DNA from: Bacilli bacterium
Lineage (GTDB): Bacteria > Bacillota_I > Bacilli_A > ML615J-28 > CAG-313
Length of the DNA: 64,000 nucleotides
Assembly (NCBI GenBank): GCA_017501465.1
Contig: JAFVWY010000010.1
Coordinates: 62,001-126,000 of the forward strand
Direction of reading: 5' to 3'
Made by a program: the position numbers and the translations under genes. This document shows positions 46,924 through 54,989 of this stretch, in pieces (the first letter of the stretch is position 1; every line of letters starts with the position of its first letter). Under the pieces are notes generated by a model. That model worked only from the letters and a program-made list of their open reading frames with translations. It did not search any database and was not told the DNA's origin.

Positions 46924-48612
46924 ATGAGAAAAATTTTAATTCTTTTTATGTTAATCTTTTGTTTGAGTGTTAGCTTAACTTCAAAGCCTAGATTGTACCT
47001 GTCTGAAAAAATTATTTTTGAAGGGTTTAATAAAGTGATTCCAATGAGTATTGGTGCAGCGGAACAAGAAATTATCTTAGAGACATCAGAGTCTTTAAAA
47101 GTGGACGTGGTCTATGCTTCTAATTTTAGCTATGATGTGGGGGACTATAACAACATAACTAGCGATAATGTCGGGGATATTAAAACGAAGAGAATAGAGG
47201 CAGGTAGAAAGTATCATAGTGCTTTAAACAAAAAGAATCTAGCAACATTACCAAACTTTGATTACAAAAATATTTACCTTTCTTCTTATTTACCAGTAAT
47301 ATCTTTAGAAGTTTATTCTAAAGATATTATTGATGATAATTTTGAAATATTAAATAATATTTCAAAAAATAGTGATGTTTTAAATGTGATAGTAAAAGCA
47401 AGTATGGAAAAAGTATACTCGGTGGAAACACTAGGGGCTTTTGAAAATATAAATGTTATCGATGAACTTACGGAAGGTACTCTAAGGGGTAATGGCGTAA
47501 AAGTAGGTGTATTAGATACTGGAATTGTAGATGTGGATGCAGAAAGTTTTGTTAATACAAGTATAGTTGTTAGAAATCATCCTTTATTTATTGAAACTGA
47601 AAGAGAACATTCAACATTAATGGCTGCATTGATTGCAGGAAGACAAGGTGTTGCTCCTAATGCTACTATTTATAGTGTCCAAGCTTTTAATAATTTAAGT
47701 GGAGAATTAGATTGGTTAATAGAACAAGAAGTAGATGTAGTTAATATGAGTATTTCTTCAGAAAAGGAAGGAACTTATAATTCAAATGCCGCTTTAGTAG
47801 ATTATATGGTTTGGGCATATGGGATTACTGCATGTACAGCAGCAGGGAATTGTGAATTTGATGATCCTGAAAAGTTAGTTGGAGATCTTGGGATGGCATA
47901 TAATGCGATTTCAGTTGGTTGGAGTACAAGTAATAATGGTCCATGTAATTCCTTTTGCTATAATACATTAAATGGAGTTGATAAACCAACAATAGGAGCA
48001 TATGGAAGCAATACTATAATCCTTGATGAAGCGACTACCATATCTGGTACTAGTGTATCTACAGCACTAACTACAGGAGTAGTGGCATTATTAATGGAGT
48101 TAGATCTTACTTTAAAGTTATATCCTGCTAAGGTTACTGCGTTACTTGCTGCAAGTTCAAGATTTCTTGATTATAATGGGTCTCATTCATTAGATTCAGG
48201 GATGGATCAATATTTAGGAGCTGGTCTTGTAGATTTCGTAAGAGCAAAAGAATGTATAAATAATATTATCCATTATCAATTTTCAGGTAATGCATCACCA
48301 ACTGATATTTTATCAACGAATAATATAAGTTGGTCATCTGGCCAATTCTTAAGGATGGCTATTAGCTGGTTAGCTAAATCAACTGGTTCAGTTAATTCTA
48401 TACAAAATAATAATTTCGATCTAGCAGTTCACAAAGTAACTGCGGGAGAGGTTGCAACTAGTTGGGGTTCAACTGGCACTTTAGATATGATTAATTATGA
48501 GACTGAATACGGAGGAACACACAAAGTTAGAATAGTAATTAATAATACTGTTACTAACTATGGTCCTACTGATATATTTATTTGTTGGCATCTAGATGAT
48601 ATTGAAGAATAA
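46924..48612 (+). CDS. Secreted subtilisin-like serine protease (S8)
   Basis: A 562-residue exported protease. Signal peptide about residues 1-20. Pro-region-like sequence runs to about 185. Catalytic Asp is in GVLDTGIVDVD (about 198), His in EREHSTLMAALIAG (about 223; the usual Gly after His is Ser), oxyanion Asn in AAGNCEF (about 319) and Ser in ISGTSVSTALTTG (about 378). A strand-rich C-terminal domain (about 450-560) ends near FICWHLDD, as in subtilases with a jelly-roll cap. It lies just after the sigma/membrane-partner operon but beyond a terminator, so it has its own promoter; CGTATA at about 46898-46903 could be an ECF-type -10. Substrate unknown. Confidence 0.88.
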   Translation: MRKILILFMLIFCLSVSLTSKPRLYLSEKIIFEGFNKVIPMSIGAAEQEIILETSESLKVDVVYASNFSYDVGDYNNITSDNVGDIKTKRIEAGRKYHSALNKKNLATLPNFDYKNIYLSSYLPVISLEVYSKDIIDDNFEILNNISKNSDVLNVIVKASMEKVYSVETLGAFENINVIDELTEGTLRGNGVKVGVLDTGIVDVDAESFVNTSIVVRNHPLFIETEREHSTLMAALIAGRQGVAPNATIYSVQAFNNLSGELDWLIEQEVDVVNMSISSEKEGTYNSNAALVDYMVWAYGITACTAAGNCEFDDPEKLVGDLGMAYNAISVGWSTSNNGPCNSFCYNTLNGVDKPTIGAYGSNTIILDEATTISGTSVSTALTTGVVALLMELDLTLKLYPAKVTALLAASSRFLDYNGSHSLDSGMDQYLGAGLVDFVRAKECINNIIHYQFSGNASPTDILSTNNISWSSGQFLRMAISWLAKSTGSVNSIQNNNFDLAVHKVTAGEVATSWGSTGTLDMINYETEYGGTHKVRIVINNTVTNYGPTDIFICWHLDDIEE

Positions 48613-48645
48613 AACACTAAATTCATATTTAGTGTTTTTTTGTTT
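48611..48645 (+). terminator. Terminator after the subtilase gene
   Basis: AAAACACTAAA (48611-48621) pairs with TTTAGTGTTTT (48628-48638), followed by T. Confidence 0.9.
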
Positions 48646-48660
48646 TATTTATTAAATAAT

Positions 48661-48689
48661 TAGCATTTTTAAATAAATTATGGTAAAAT
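48661..48689 (+). promoter_or_regulatory. Weak predicted promoter of the scaffold-GGGtGRT pair
   Basis: TAGCAT (48661-48666), 17 bp, TAAAAT (48684-48689) with TG upstream of the -10. Confidence 0.5.
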
Positions 48690-48726
48690 AACAAATGGTT
48701 AAATATTAAAAAAAGGAGAAATAATT

Positions 48727-49419
48727 ATGGAATACACAAATGAAGTAAAAAACATGTGTAAAGTTACTTGTGGTGCCAATCACGGGTGTGCCCCAATTCC
48801 ATCTGAAGGTAAATGGGTTTATTCTAAAGAAATCAAAGATATCAATGGCTTAACTCATGGTATCGGTTGGTGTGCTCCTCAACAAGGTGCTTGTAAACTT
48901 ACACTTAACGTTAAGGAAGGAATTATTCAAGAAGCTTTAGTTGAAACTATTGGTTGTTCTGGTATGACTCACTCAGCTGCTATGGCTGCTGAAGCTATTG
49001 TTGGTAAAACTTTATTAGAAGCTTTAAATACTGACTTAGTATGTGATGCTATTAACACTGCTATGAGAGAATTATTCTTACAAATCGTTTATGGCCGTAC
49101 TCAATCAGCTTTTTCTGAAGGTGGTTTAACAATTGGTGCTGGTCTTGAAGATTTAGGTAAAGGATTAAGAAGCCAAGTTGGTACAAGTTATGCAACATTA
49201 GAAAAAGGTCCTAGATACTTAGAATTAACTGAAGGTTATATTACTAAGATGGCTTTAGATGCTAATAATGAAATTATTGGTTACCAATATTTAAGTTTAG
49301 GTAAATTTACTGATTTCTTAAAAAAAGGCATTCCTGCTGAAGAAGCTTTAGAAAAGGCTAAAGGTCAATATGGTCGCTTTGATGAAGGCGTAAAATATAT
49401 TGATCCACGTCATGAATAG
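48727..49419 (+). CDS. NifU/IscU-like iron-sulfur cluster scaffold protein
   Basis: A 230-residue protein with many Cys in the first third (CKVTCGANHGCAP at about residues 11-23, GWCAPQQGACKL at 40-51, IGCSGMTHSAAMAAEAIVG from about 71), followed by helical GRTQSAFSEGGLTIGAG. The GCSGMTHSAAMAAE segment matches the U-type scaffold fold (usually GC-x-x-S-x-A-S-S), with the other Cys positioned differently from classic IscU. It is the regular partner of the GGGtGRT protein encoded 10 nt downstream in many anaerobic Bacillota. Strong AAAAGGAG site. Role in cluster assembly or delivery is inferred. Confidence 0.85.
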   Translation: MEYTNEVKNMCKVTCGANHGCAPIPSEGKWVYSKEIKDINGLTHGIGWCAPQQGACKLTLNVKEGIIQEALVETIGCSGMTHSAAMAAEAIVGKTLLEALNTDLVCDAINTAMRELFLQIVYGRTQSAFSEGGLTIGAGLEDLGKGLRSQVGTSYATLEKGPRYLELTEGYITKMALDANNEIIGYQYLSLGKFTDFLKKGIPAEEALEKAKGQYGRFDEGVKYIDPRHE

Positions 49420-49429
49420 GAGGATAAAT

Positions 49430-50431
49430 ATGGCTTTATTTGAAAATTATGAACGTCGTATTGCACAAATTGAAAAAACTTTAAATGAACATGGTATTGC
49501 CTCTATTGAAGAAGCTAAAGCAATTTGTGATGAACATGGTATTGATGTATACAATTTAGTAAAATCAATTCAACCAATTTGCTTTGAAAATGCATGTTGG
49601 GCATATGTAGTTGGTGCTGCATTAGCATTAAAAGAAAAAGCTAGTGTTGCTGCCGAAGCTGCTAAATTAATTGGTGTTGGATTACAATCTTTCTGTATTC
49701 CTGGAAGTGTTGCTGATGATAGAAAAGTTGGCTTAGGTCATGGTAACTTAGGTGCAATGTTATTATCTGAAGAAACTAAATGTTTCGCTTTCTTAGCAGG
49801 TCATGAATCTTTTGCTGCTGCTGAAGGTGCAATCGGTATTGCCAAAACAGCTAATAAAGTTCGTAAAGAACCTTTAAGAGTTATCTTAAATGGTCTTGGA
49901 AAAGATGCTGCAAGAATTATTTCTCGTATTAATGGTTTCACTCATGTTGAAACTGTATTTGATTATGCTAGTGGTCAAGTAAAAGTAGTTAATGAAACTC
50001 CTTACTCTACTGGAGATCGTGGAAAAGTACGTTGTTATGGTGCTGATGATGTTCGTGAAGGTGTTGCAATTATGCATTTAGAAGGTGTTGACGTATCAAT
50101 TACTGGTAACTCAACTAACCCAACTCGTTTCCAACATCCAGTTGCTGGTACTTATAAAAAAGAATGTATTGAACTTGGTAAAAAATACTTCTCAGTTGCA
50201 TCAGGTGGTGGAACTGGTCGTACATTACACCCAGATAACATGGCAGCAGGACCTGCTTCTTATGGTATGACTGATACTATGGGTAGAATGCACTCTGATG
50301 CTCAATTTGCTGGTAGTTCAAGTGTTCCTGCTCACGTAGAAATGATGGGATTAATCGGTATGGGTAATAACCCAATGGTTGGTGCAACAGTTGCCGTAGC
50401 AGTTGCTGTATCTCAAGCATTAGCTAAATAA
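49430..50431 (+). CDS. GGGtGRT family protein
   Basis: A 333-residue protein that bears the name-giving GGGTGRT motif (about residues 263-269). It is rich in Gly, Ala and His, with LGHGNLGAMLL, FLAGHESFAAAEGAIGIA and GRMHSDAQFAGSSSVPAHVEMMGLIGMGNNPMVGA blocks. Start at 49430 follows AGGAGG. Function is not established. It always appears to sit beside a scaffold-like protein, so a metallocofactor or oxygen-sensitive enzyme role is a reasonable guess. A hairpin follows. Confidence 0.9.
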   Translation: MALFENYERRIAQIEKTLNEHGIASIEEAKAICDEHGIDVYNLVKSIQPICFENACWAYVVGAALALKEKASVAAEAAKLIGVGLQSFCIPGSVADDRKVGLGHGNLGAMLLSEETKCFAFLAGHESFAAAEGAIGIAKTANKVRKEPLRVILNGLGKDAARIISRINGFTHVETVFDYASGQVKVVNETPYSTGDRGKVRCYGADDVREGVAIMHLEGVDVSITGNSTNPTRFQHPVAGTYKKECIELGKKYFSVASGGGTGRTLHPDNMAAGPASYGMTDTMGRMHSDAQFAGSSSVPAHVEMMGLIGMGNNPMVGATVAVAVAVSQALAK

Positions 50432-50437
50432 TAAAAA

Positions 50438-50466
50438 TAGGTACCATTAGGTACCTTTTGTTTTTG
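50438..50466 (+). terminator. Short hairpin after the GGGtGRT gene
   Basis: AGGTACC (50439-50445) pairs with GGTACCT (50450-50456), then TTTGTTTTT. The next gene starts 19 nt after the stem, so some read-through is likely. Confidence 0.7.
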
Positions 50467-50474
50467 GAGATAAT

Positions 50475-51125
50475 ATGTTTAAAACAGTTATTTTTGATTT
50501 GGATGGAACAATATTAGATACAATTTATGATTTAAAAGAAGCGGTAAACTATGCTTTATGCACTTTATCCAAAAAAGAATTATCATTAGAACAAGTAAGA
50601 GATTATATTGGTGATGGTTTAACTAATTTAATGTTAAGAAGTTTGGGTAAAACTACCGTCGATGATGAAGTAATAAAAAGTATTGAACTATTTACTGAAT
50701 ACTATAAATCACATTTATCAGTTTATACCAAAGAGTTTCCAGAAATTAAAGAATTATTGGTTGAATTAAAATCAAATGGATTTAAAATAGGCGTATTATC
50801 AAATAAAGATGATTATGCTGTTAAGATTTTATGTGATAAGTTTTATCCTGGATTAATTGATGTTGCAAGAGGCAGAAAAGAAGATGGGAAAATCAAACCT
50901 GATAGTTCTTTAGTTGATGAAATGTTAGAAAAATTAGATTCTAATATTGCTATTTATGTAGGAGACTCAAAAACGGATGGATATACTGTTGTATATAATG
51001 GTTTATTTGGTATCTTAGTTAGTTGGGGGTATGAAGATTACGAAGAATTGGATAAATTCTATTTTCCAATTGTTAAAACAGTTAAAGAACTAAGAAATTT
51101 ATTATTAGTGAAGCAAAACTTTTGA
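50475..51125 (+). CDS. HAD-family phosphatase (phosphoglycolate phosphatase-like)
   Basis: A 216-residue HAD hydrolase. Motif I FDLDGTILDT (about residues 6-15) supplies the nucleophile Asp, motif II is VLSNKD (about 112-117), the Lys is in GKIKPDSS (about 139-146) and motif IV GDSKTDG (about 162-168) has the second acidic pair. The helical cap between residues 16 and 85 places it in the Gph-like subfamily. Substrate unassigned. It ends with TGA, which confirms TGA is a stop codon here. Confidence 0.88.
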   Translation: MFKTVIFDLDGTILDTIYDLKEAVNYALCTLSKKELSLEQVRDYIGDGLTNLMLRSLGKTTVDDEVIKSIELFTEYYKSHLSVYTKEFPEIKELLVELKSNGFKIGVLSNKDDYAVKILCDKFYPGLIDVARGRKEDGKIKPDSSLVDEMLEKLDSNIAIYVGDSKTDGYTVVYNGLFGILVSWGYEDYEELDKFYFPIVKTVKELRNLLLVKQNF

Positions 51126-51150
51126 AATTTTTAAAAAATAAATATATAAT
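51122..51150 (+). promoter_or_regulatory. Predicted rubrerythrin promoter
   Basis: TTGAAA (51122-51127), 17 bp, TATAAT (51145-51150). It begins on the stop codon of the HAD gene. Confidence 0.82.
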
Positions 51151-51177
51151 ATATCTAGAAAAGGAGATTTTATAACT

Positions 51178-51711
51178 ATGGAATTAAAAGGTTCAAGAAC
51201 AGAACAAAACTTAATGACTGCTTTTGCTGGAGAATCACAAGCAAGAAATAAATATACTTATTTTGCAAGTGTTGCTAGAAAAGAAGGTTATGAACAAATT
51301 GCTGCAATTTTCGAACAAACTGCTAATAATGAAAAAGAACATGCTAAACTATGGTTTAAAGCTTTAGGTGAACTTGGTGATACAGCTCAAAACTTAGCTG
51401 CAGCTGCTGCTGGTGAAAACTATGAATGGACAGAAATGTACAGAGAGTTTGCTGAAGTTGCTGAAGAAGAAGGCTTTACTAAATTAGCTTATCAATTTAG
51501 AGCAGTTGCTGAAATTGAAAAAACTCATGAAGAAAGATATCGCAAATTATTAAATAATGTTCAAATGCAACAAGTATTTGAAAAAGGCGAAATGACTATG
51601 TGGGAATGCCGTAACTGTGGACATTTAGTTATGGGTAAAAAAGCTTTACCAGTATGTCCTGTTTGTGCACATCCTCAAAGTTTCTTTGAAGTTAGAAAAG
51701 AAAATTATTAA
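51178..51711 (+). CDS. rbr: Rubrerythrin
   Basis: A 177-residue peroxide-scavenging protein of anaerobes. The four-helix di-iron domain (about residues 1-135) has the Glu ligands in [11 protein letters not shown] (about 16-26), ANNEKEHAK (about 50-58) and [12 protein letters not shown] (about 114-125). The C-terminal rubredoxin-like domain has two C-x2-C pairs, CRNCG (about 141) and CPVCAHP (about 160). It reduces hydrogen peroxide to water in the cytoplasm. Single-gene unit with promoter and terminator. Confidence 0.96.
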   Translation: MELKGSRTEQNLMTAFAGESQARNKYTYFASVARKEGYEQIAAIFEQTANNEKEHAKLWFKALGELGDTAQNLAAAAAGENYEWTEMYREFAEVAEEEGFTKLAYQFRAVAEIEKTHEERYRKLLNNVQMQQVFEKGEMTMWECRNCGHLVMGKKALPVCPVCAHPQSFFEVRKENY

Positions 51712-51715
51712 AATA

Positions 51716-51749
51716 AAAAGAACTTAGATTTATTCTAAGTTCTTTTGTT
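51716..51749. terminator. Bidirectional terminator between rubrerythrin and Pr6Pr genes
   Basis: AAAAGAACTTAGA (51716-51728) pairs perfectly with TCTAAGTTCTTTT (51734-51746); T tracts on both strands. Confidence 0.9.
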
Positions 51750-52470
51750 TTTCTTTATTGTTTTTTTTAACCAAAAGTTTTAGTAGTTTATAATAAATAA
51801 TACTTAAAAGATAGATGAAAAAGATAAAGAAGATAAACCAATAAACGGAACCAAATTGAGGTGGCCAATTACCATTAAAACCAAAAAGGCCAACTTCTGA
51901 ATTAAAATCCATGAAAAAATAGGGAAATGGATCTCCTCTACCAAAATCTACTTTTTGTAGACATAGAATAGTAGCGAAAATAAAATATATAAGAGGTGGA
52001 ATAATTGATAAATGGATATATTTGTTTTCAAATTCTACCAGATACTGATTAGTCATAAAATCCAAAATTGATAAAATAGGAGCTACTACATGTGTTAATG
52101 TGGTAGCTAAGGTCCAAATATCAAATTCAGCAAATGGAGCAAGTACAGTACAAAAGATAAAACCAGTTATTGTAATAGATACAGTAAAAATGTATTTTAA
52201 AATTGTTAATATCTTAATACATTTTTTTGAAATATTTTTTCTTAGTAAAAAAATAAAAAAAATTAAAGAAGTAATTCCAATCCAAATGTTTGATTGTTGT
52301 GTAAAATATAATAATCTTTTTGACCAGTGTGAGTACCCATCTCTTACTGCAAAAATACAAGATAATAAAAATCCTAAAAATGCAGAAATAAAAATTAGAA
52401 TGTTTAAAACAAAGGGTAAATATTTTTTAATCTTGATGTTGATATTATTTTGATTCATATAGTTCCTCAT
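51730..52470 (-). CDS. Pr6Pr-type six-helix membrane protein
   Basis: A 246-residue membrane protein with about six helices. The helix-borne YFTQQSNIWIG (about residues 57-67), the LTHVVAPILSILDFM block (about 132-146) and a GDPFPYFFMDF turn before the last helices match the Pr6Pr family of uncharacterised membrane proteins. The start ATG at 52470 gives four extra residues before a second Met; either may be used. It is leftward, with 99 bp to yigZ upstream and a shared terminator downstream. Function unknown. Confidence 0.75.
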   Translation of the reverse strand: MRNYMNQNNINIKIKKYLPFVLNILIFISAFLGFLLSCIFAVRDGYSHWSKRLLYFTQQSNIWIGITSLIFFIFLLRKNISKKCIKILTILKYIFTVSITITGFIFCTVLAPFAEFDIWTLATTLTHVVAPILSILDFMTNQYLVEFENKYIHLSIIPPLIYFIFATILCLQKVDFGRGDPFPYFFMDFNSEVGLFGFNGNWPPQFGSVYWFIFFIFFIYLLSIIYYKLLKLLVKKNNKEKQKNLE

Positions 52471-52545
52471 AAAATTAGTGCTTTTATAAAGTAAATTATA
52501 TAATATTCTGCTATTTTTTTCAAGTTATTGATTTAGTAAAAGAAA

Positions 52546-52574
52546 AAAAGAATGTTTGAAACATTCTTTTTATT
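52546..52574 (-). terminator. Terminator after yigZ (minus strand)
   Basis: AAAAGAATGT (52546-52555) pairs with ACATTCTTTT (52561-52570); a T tract follows on the minus strand. It overlaps the end of yigZ. Confidence 0.82.
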
Positions 52575-53187
52575 CGTCTTGATTACTTAATAAAGAATCT
52601 TGTAAAACTTTGATTTTAGCAAGATTTGATGTCGTATTTTTAATAATAGAAGATAAAGTTAAAAATTCTATACTTGGAACTTTACAAATTAAAGTGACAT
52701 TATCACTAAACTTTCTTTCTAAAATTTCATAATTAGATAGGTTTCTTTCAATTAGTTTCAATAATGAATAATCAAAACTAACTTCAAAAGTAGTATATTC
52801 AATAATAGGCACGATGCCTTTTAATTTGATTGCCTCACTTGCGCTTTTACTGTATGCTCTAACTAACCCACCAGCTCCTAGTTTAATGCCACCAAAATAT
52901 CTAACTACGTCAATAACAATATTAGTAAGTTCATTTTTTCTTAAAACATCAAATATTGGCATTCCTGCTGTGCCACTTGGTTCCCCATCATCTGAATAAT
53001 GTCCATTCTCCCCAGTTTTGCCTATAATATAGCCACTAACATGGTGTGTAGCATCAGGGTGTTTGATTCTTAACATTTCTAAATACTCTTTGGCCTCTTG
53101 AACTGTTTCTACATGTTTTATATAAGTAATAAATAAACTTTTAGTAATTTCTATTTTATTTATTACTTCACCTTCGATTGTATACAT
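52570..53187 (-). CDS. yigZ: YigZ/IMPACT family protein
   Basis: A 205-residue protein of the UPF0029/YigZ family. The N-terminal IMPACT domain (about residues 1-120) shows KSLFITYIKHV, HPDATHHVSGYIIG, the conserved SDDGEPSGTAGMPIFDVL and VVRYFGGIKLGAGGLVRAYS. The C-terminal half (about 130-195) is the ferredoxin-like DUF1949 domain. Bacterial members are linked to translation or proline metabolism without firm function. It is divergent from the cinA-like gene. Confidence 0.93.
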   Translation of the reverse strand: MYTIEGEVINKIEITKSLFITYIKHVETVQEAKEYLEMLRIKHPDATHHVSGYIIGKTGENGHYSDDGEPSGTAGMPIFDVLRKNELTNIVIDVVRYFGGIKLGAGGLVRAYSKSASEAIKLKGIVPIIEYTTFEVSFDYSLLKLIERNLSNYEILERKFSDNVTLICKVPSIEFLTLSSIIKNTTSNLAKIKVLQDSLLSNQDE

Positions 53188-53273
53188 AATATCACCATCA
53201 ATATTATACTAGAATTTATCCTTTTTTTCAATAAAATATAAAATTTATGGTATAATAATTATGAGGTATTGAT

Positions 53274-53753
53274 ATGAATAAAGGAATTGAATTTGAATTA
53301 ATGGATTTATTAATCAAAAATAATATGATTATATCCTGTGCGGAAAGTTGTACAGGTGGATTAATTATTTCTAGTTTAATTAATGTTTCTGGAGCATCAC
53401 AGGTGATAAAAGAATCATATGTAACTTACAGTAATGAATCAAAAGTAAAGATCTTAAATGTTAATTTAGAAACTATAGAAAAATATCATGTTGAATCAAT
53501 AGAAGTAGCTAAAGAAATGGTGTTAGGATTATTTAATATTACGAATGCAGATGTATGTCTTAGTGTCACTGGTTTTGCAGGTGGAAATGACTCTTTAAAA
53601 ACTGATGGACTATGTTATTATGGTATTAAAGTTTACGATACTTTAGTATTAGAACAAGCTCAAGTAACAGGGGATAGAAATACAGCTCGTTATAATCAGA
53701 AAGAACATATTTTAAAAAGAGTAATGGAAATAATAAAAGACTCACTTAATTAA
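53274..53753 (+). CDS. CinA C-terminal domain nicotinamide-nucleotide amidase
   Basis: A 159-residue stand-alone CinA C-terminal domain (PncC type) that deamidates NMN to recycle the pyridine ring. The SCAESCTGGLIISSLINVSGAS block (about residues 20-41) and SVTGFAGG (about 104-111, usually SxTGxAGP) form the active site, with KTDGLCYYGI after it. The N-terminal MoaB-like domain of full CinA is absent, as in Escherichia coli PncC. A TATAAT with upstream TG at 53251-53256 is its likely promoter. Confidence 0.92.
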   Translation: MNKGIEFELMDLLIKNNMIISCAESCTGGLIISSLINVSGASQVIKESYVTYSNESKVKILNVNLETIEKYHVESIEVAKEMVLGLFNITNADVCLSVTGFAGGNDSLKTDGLCYYGIKVYDTLVLEQAQVTGDRNTARYNQKEHILKRVMEIIKDSLN

Positions 53754-53769
53754 AAGTGAGTCTATTTTT
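53738..53769. terminator. Bidirectional terminator between the CinA-like gene and the DUF6273 lipoprotein
   Basis: AGACTCACTT (53738-53747) pairs with AAGTGAGTCT (53754-53763), then ATTTTTTTA. The 5' arm overlaps the end of the CinA-like gene. Confidence 0.82.
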
Positions 53770-54843
53770 TTATTTTAAAACAATAGTACAACAAGGTCTA
53801 ATACCAACATTTGGAGCATCTACATAAAAATCAGTTGCACCACTGCCATCATAACCTACATATGAGATAGCATAAGTATTAAATTCAAATACTGTACGAG
53901 TCATCCAAATACTACTAACGATAAGGTAGCCTTCATCATCTAATACTTTATGTTTAATTAAACCTTTAGCATTTGCAAAATCACTAGCGGTTGCAAATCT
54001 TGAAGGATCACATAATTTACCAGGTGCAAACCCAAATTCAGCAGAAGTAGCTTCTTGATAACTCATAAGGTATACTAAATCATGAGTATCGTTATATACG
54101 TATTCTTCGCGAATGTTTTGGCTTTTTGTAGCGGCTTGGTTTTGATTAATAACTTCTTTAACTAATTGTTGTTCTTCACTAGTAAAACATAAATTGAAGA
54201 ATTCTTCATTTAACCATTTTCTAATTTCAGAATGTTCATATTCATTAGCATAAACAGTTCTACCATCAATAAATCTAGTGTCTTCATTTTCATAATATCT
54301 TCTAGTATCGATGATATTTTCAGTTTGAAGAACCATTTCACCAGTGAATTCATTATATTTTAATACTTTCCATGCAAGTGGCTCAACTAAGAAATAGTGA
54401 GTTGTGCCTGGTGCATAGCCTGTTCCATATTCAAATATGTCATCACCAGATTGTTCAGGACTTGCATAAATGTGATTATTAACAACAGTTACTTTCATAA
54501 CTTCATGGCCATCATATTCAATATAACCACGTTCATTAACTTCAGTGATTTTATCTAATTTTTTTGTATGGTATTCATCAGTAATTTCAGATTGTGGATA
54601 GTATCCAATGTAAATATAACCATATTCGGATTTTGTTAATTCATCATATTTATAAAATACTTTATGCATTTCTATATTATTGTCTAAGTTTTGTGGTGCC
54701 TTATAATTTGGATCTTTTTCACCACAACTACACACTCCTTCAGTAAATGTATGCGTATGCGGAGTCTTACCAGATCCTCCTGTTCCACATCCTGTAACTA
54801 ATATAATAGTTAAAGATAAAATTAAAAGTAGATATTTTTTCAT
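53770..54843 (-). CDS. DUF6273-like lipoprotein with an N-terminal HxH-CxC motif
   Basis: A 357-residue secreted lipoprotein. Lipobox TGCG (Cys at about residue 19) is followed by a short linker and HTHTFTEGVCSCGEKDPNY (about 29-47), a compact His/Cys pattern common near the start of Bacillota surface proteins and able in principle to bind a metal. The remainder (about 75-357) contains IGYYPQSE, VEPLAWKVL, SEIRKWLNEEFF and a C-terminal VGIRPCCTIVLK, matching the DUF6273 fold related to formylglycine-enzyme-like or C-lectin-like secreted domains. Function unknown. Similar His/Cys wording reappears in the truncated gene at 62805. Confidence 0.78.
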   Translation of the reverse strand: MKKYLLLILSLTIILVTGCGTGGSGKTPHTHTFTEGVCSCGEKDPNYKAPQNLDNNIEMHKVFYKYDELTKSEYGYIYIGYYPQSEITDEYHTKKLDKITEVNERGYIEYDGHEVMKVTVVNNHIYASPEQSGDDIFEYGTGYAPGTTHYFLVEPLAWKVLKYNEFTGEMVLQTENIIDTRRYYENEDTRFIDGRTVYANEYEHSEIRKWLNEEFFNLCFTSEEQQLVKEVINQNQAATKSQNIREEYVYNDTHDLVYLMSYQEATSAEFGFAPGKLCDPSRFATASDFANAKGLIKHKVLDDEGYLIVSSIWMTRTVFEFNTYAISYVGYDGSGATDFYVDAPNVGIRPCCTIVLK

Positions 54844-54932
54844 AGCAAATCTCCTATCTTTAAATCATATAAATTATAACAAAAAAGTTGATCTTATGCA
54901 AGTGATATGTGATTTATTCGTGGTAATATCAC

Positions 54933-54961
54933 TTGAAATTAAGTGCGATTTATGGTATAAT
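54933..54961 (+). promoter_or_regulatory. Predicted tex-acpP promoter
   Basis: TTGAAA (54933-54938), 17 bp, TATAAT (54956-54961), with TG upstream of the -10. Confidence 0.85.
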
Positions 54962-54989
54962 ATTTAAGTCTATAAAGTGGAGGGTTTCT

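Noticed and set aside
52100-52453. 117-residue plus-strand ORF opposite the Pr6Pr gene
   Set aside because: The minus-strand frame encodes a coherent six-helix membrane protein with family-like motifs.
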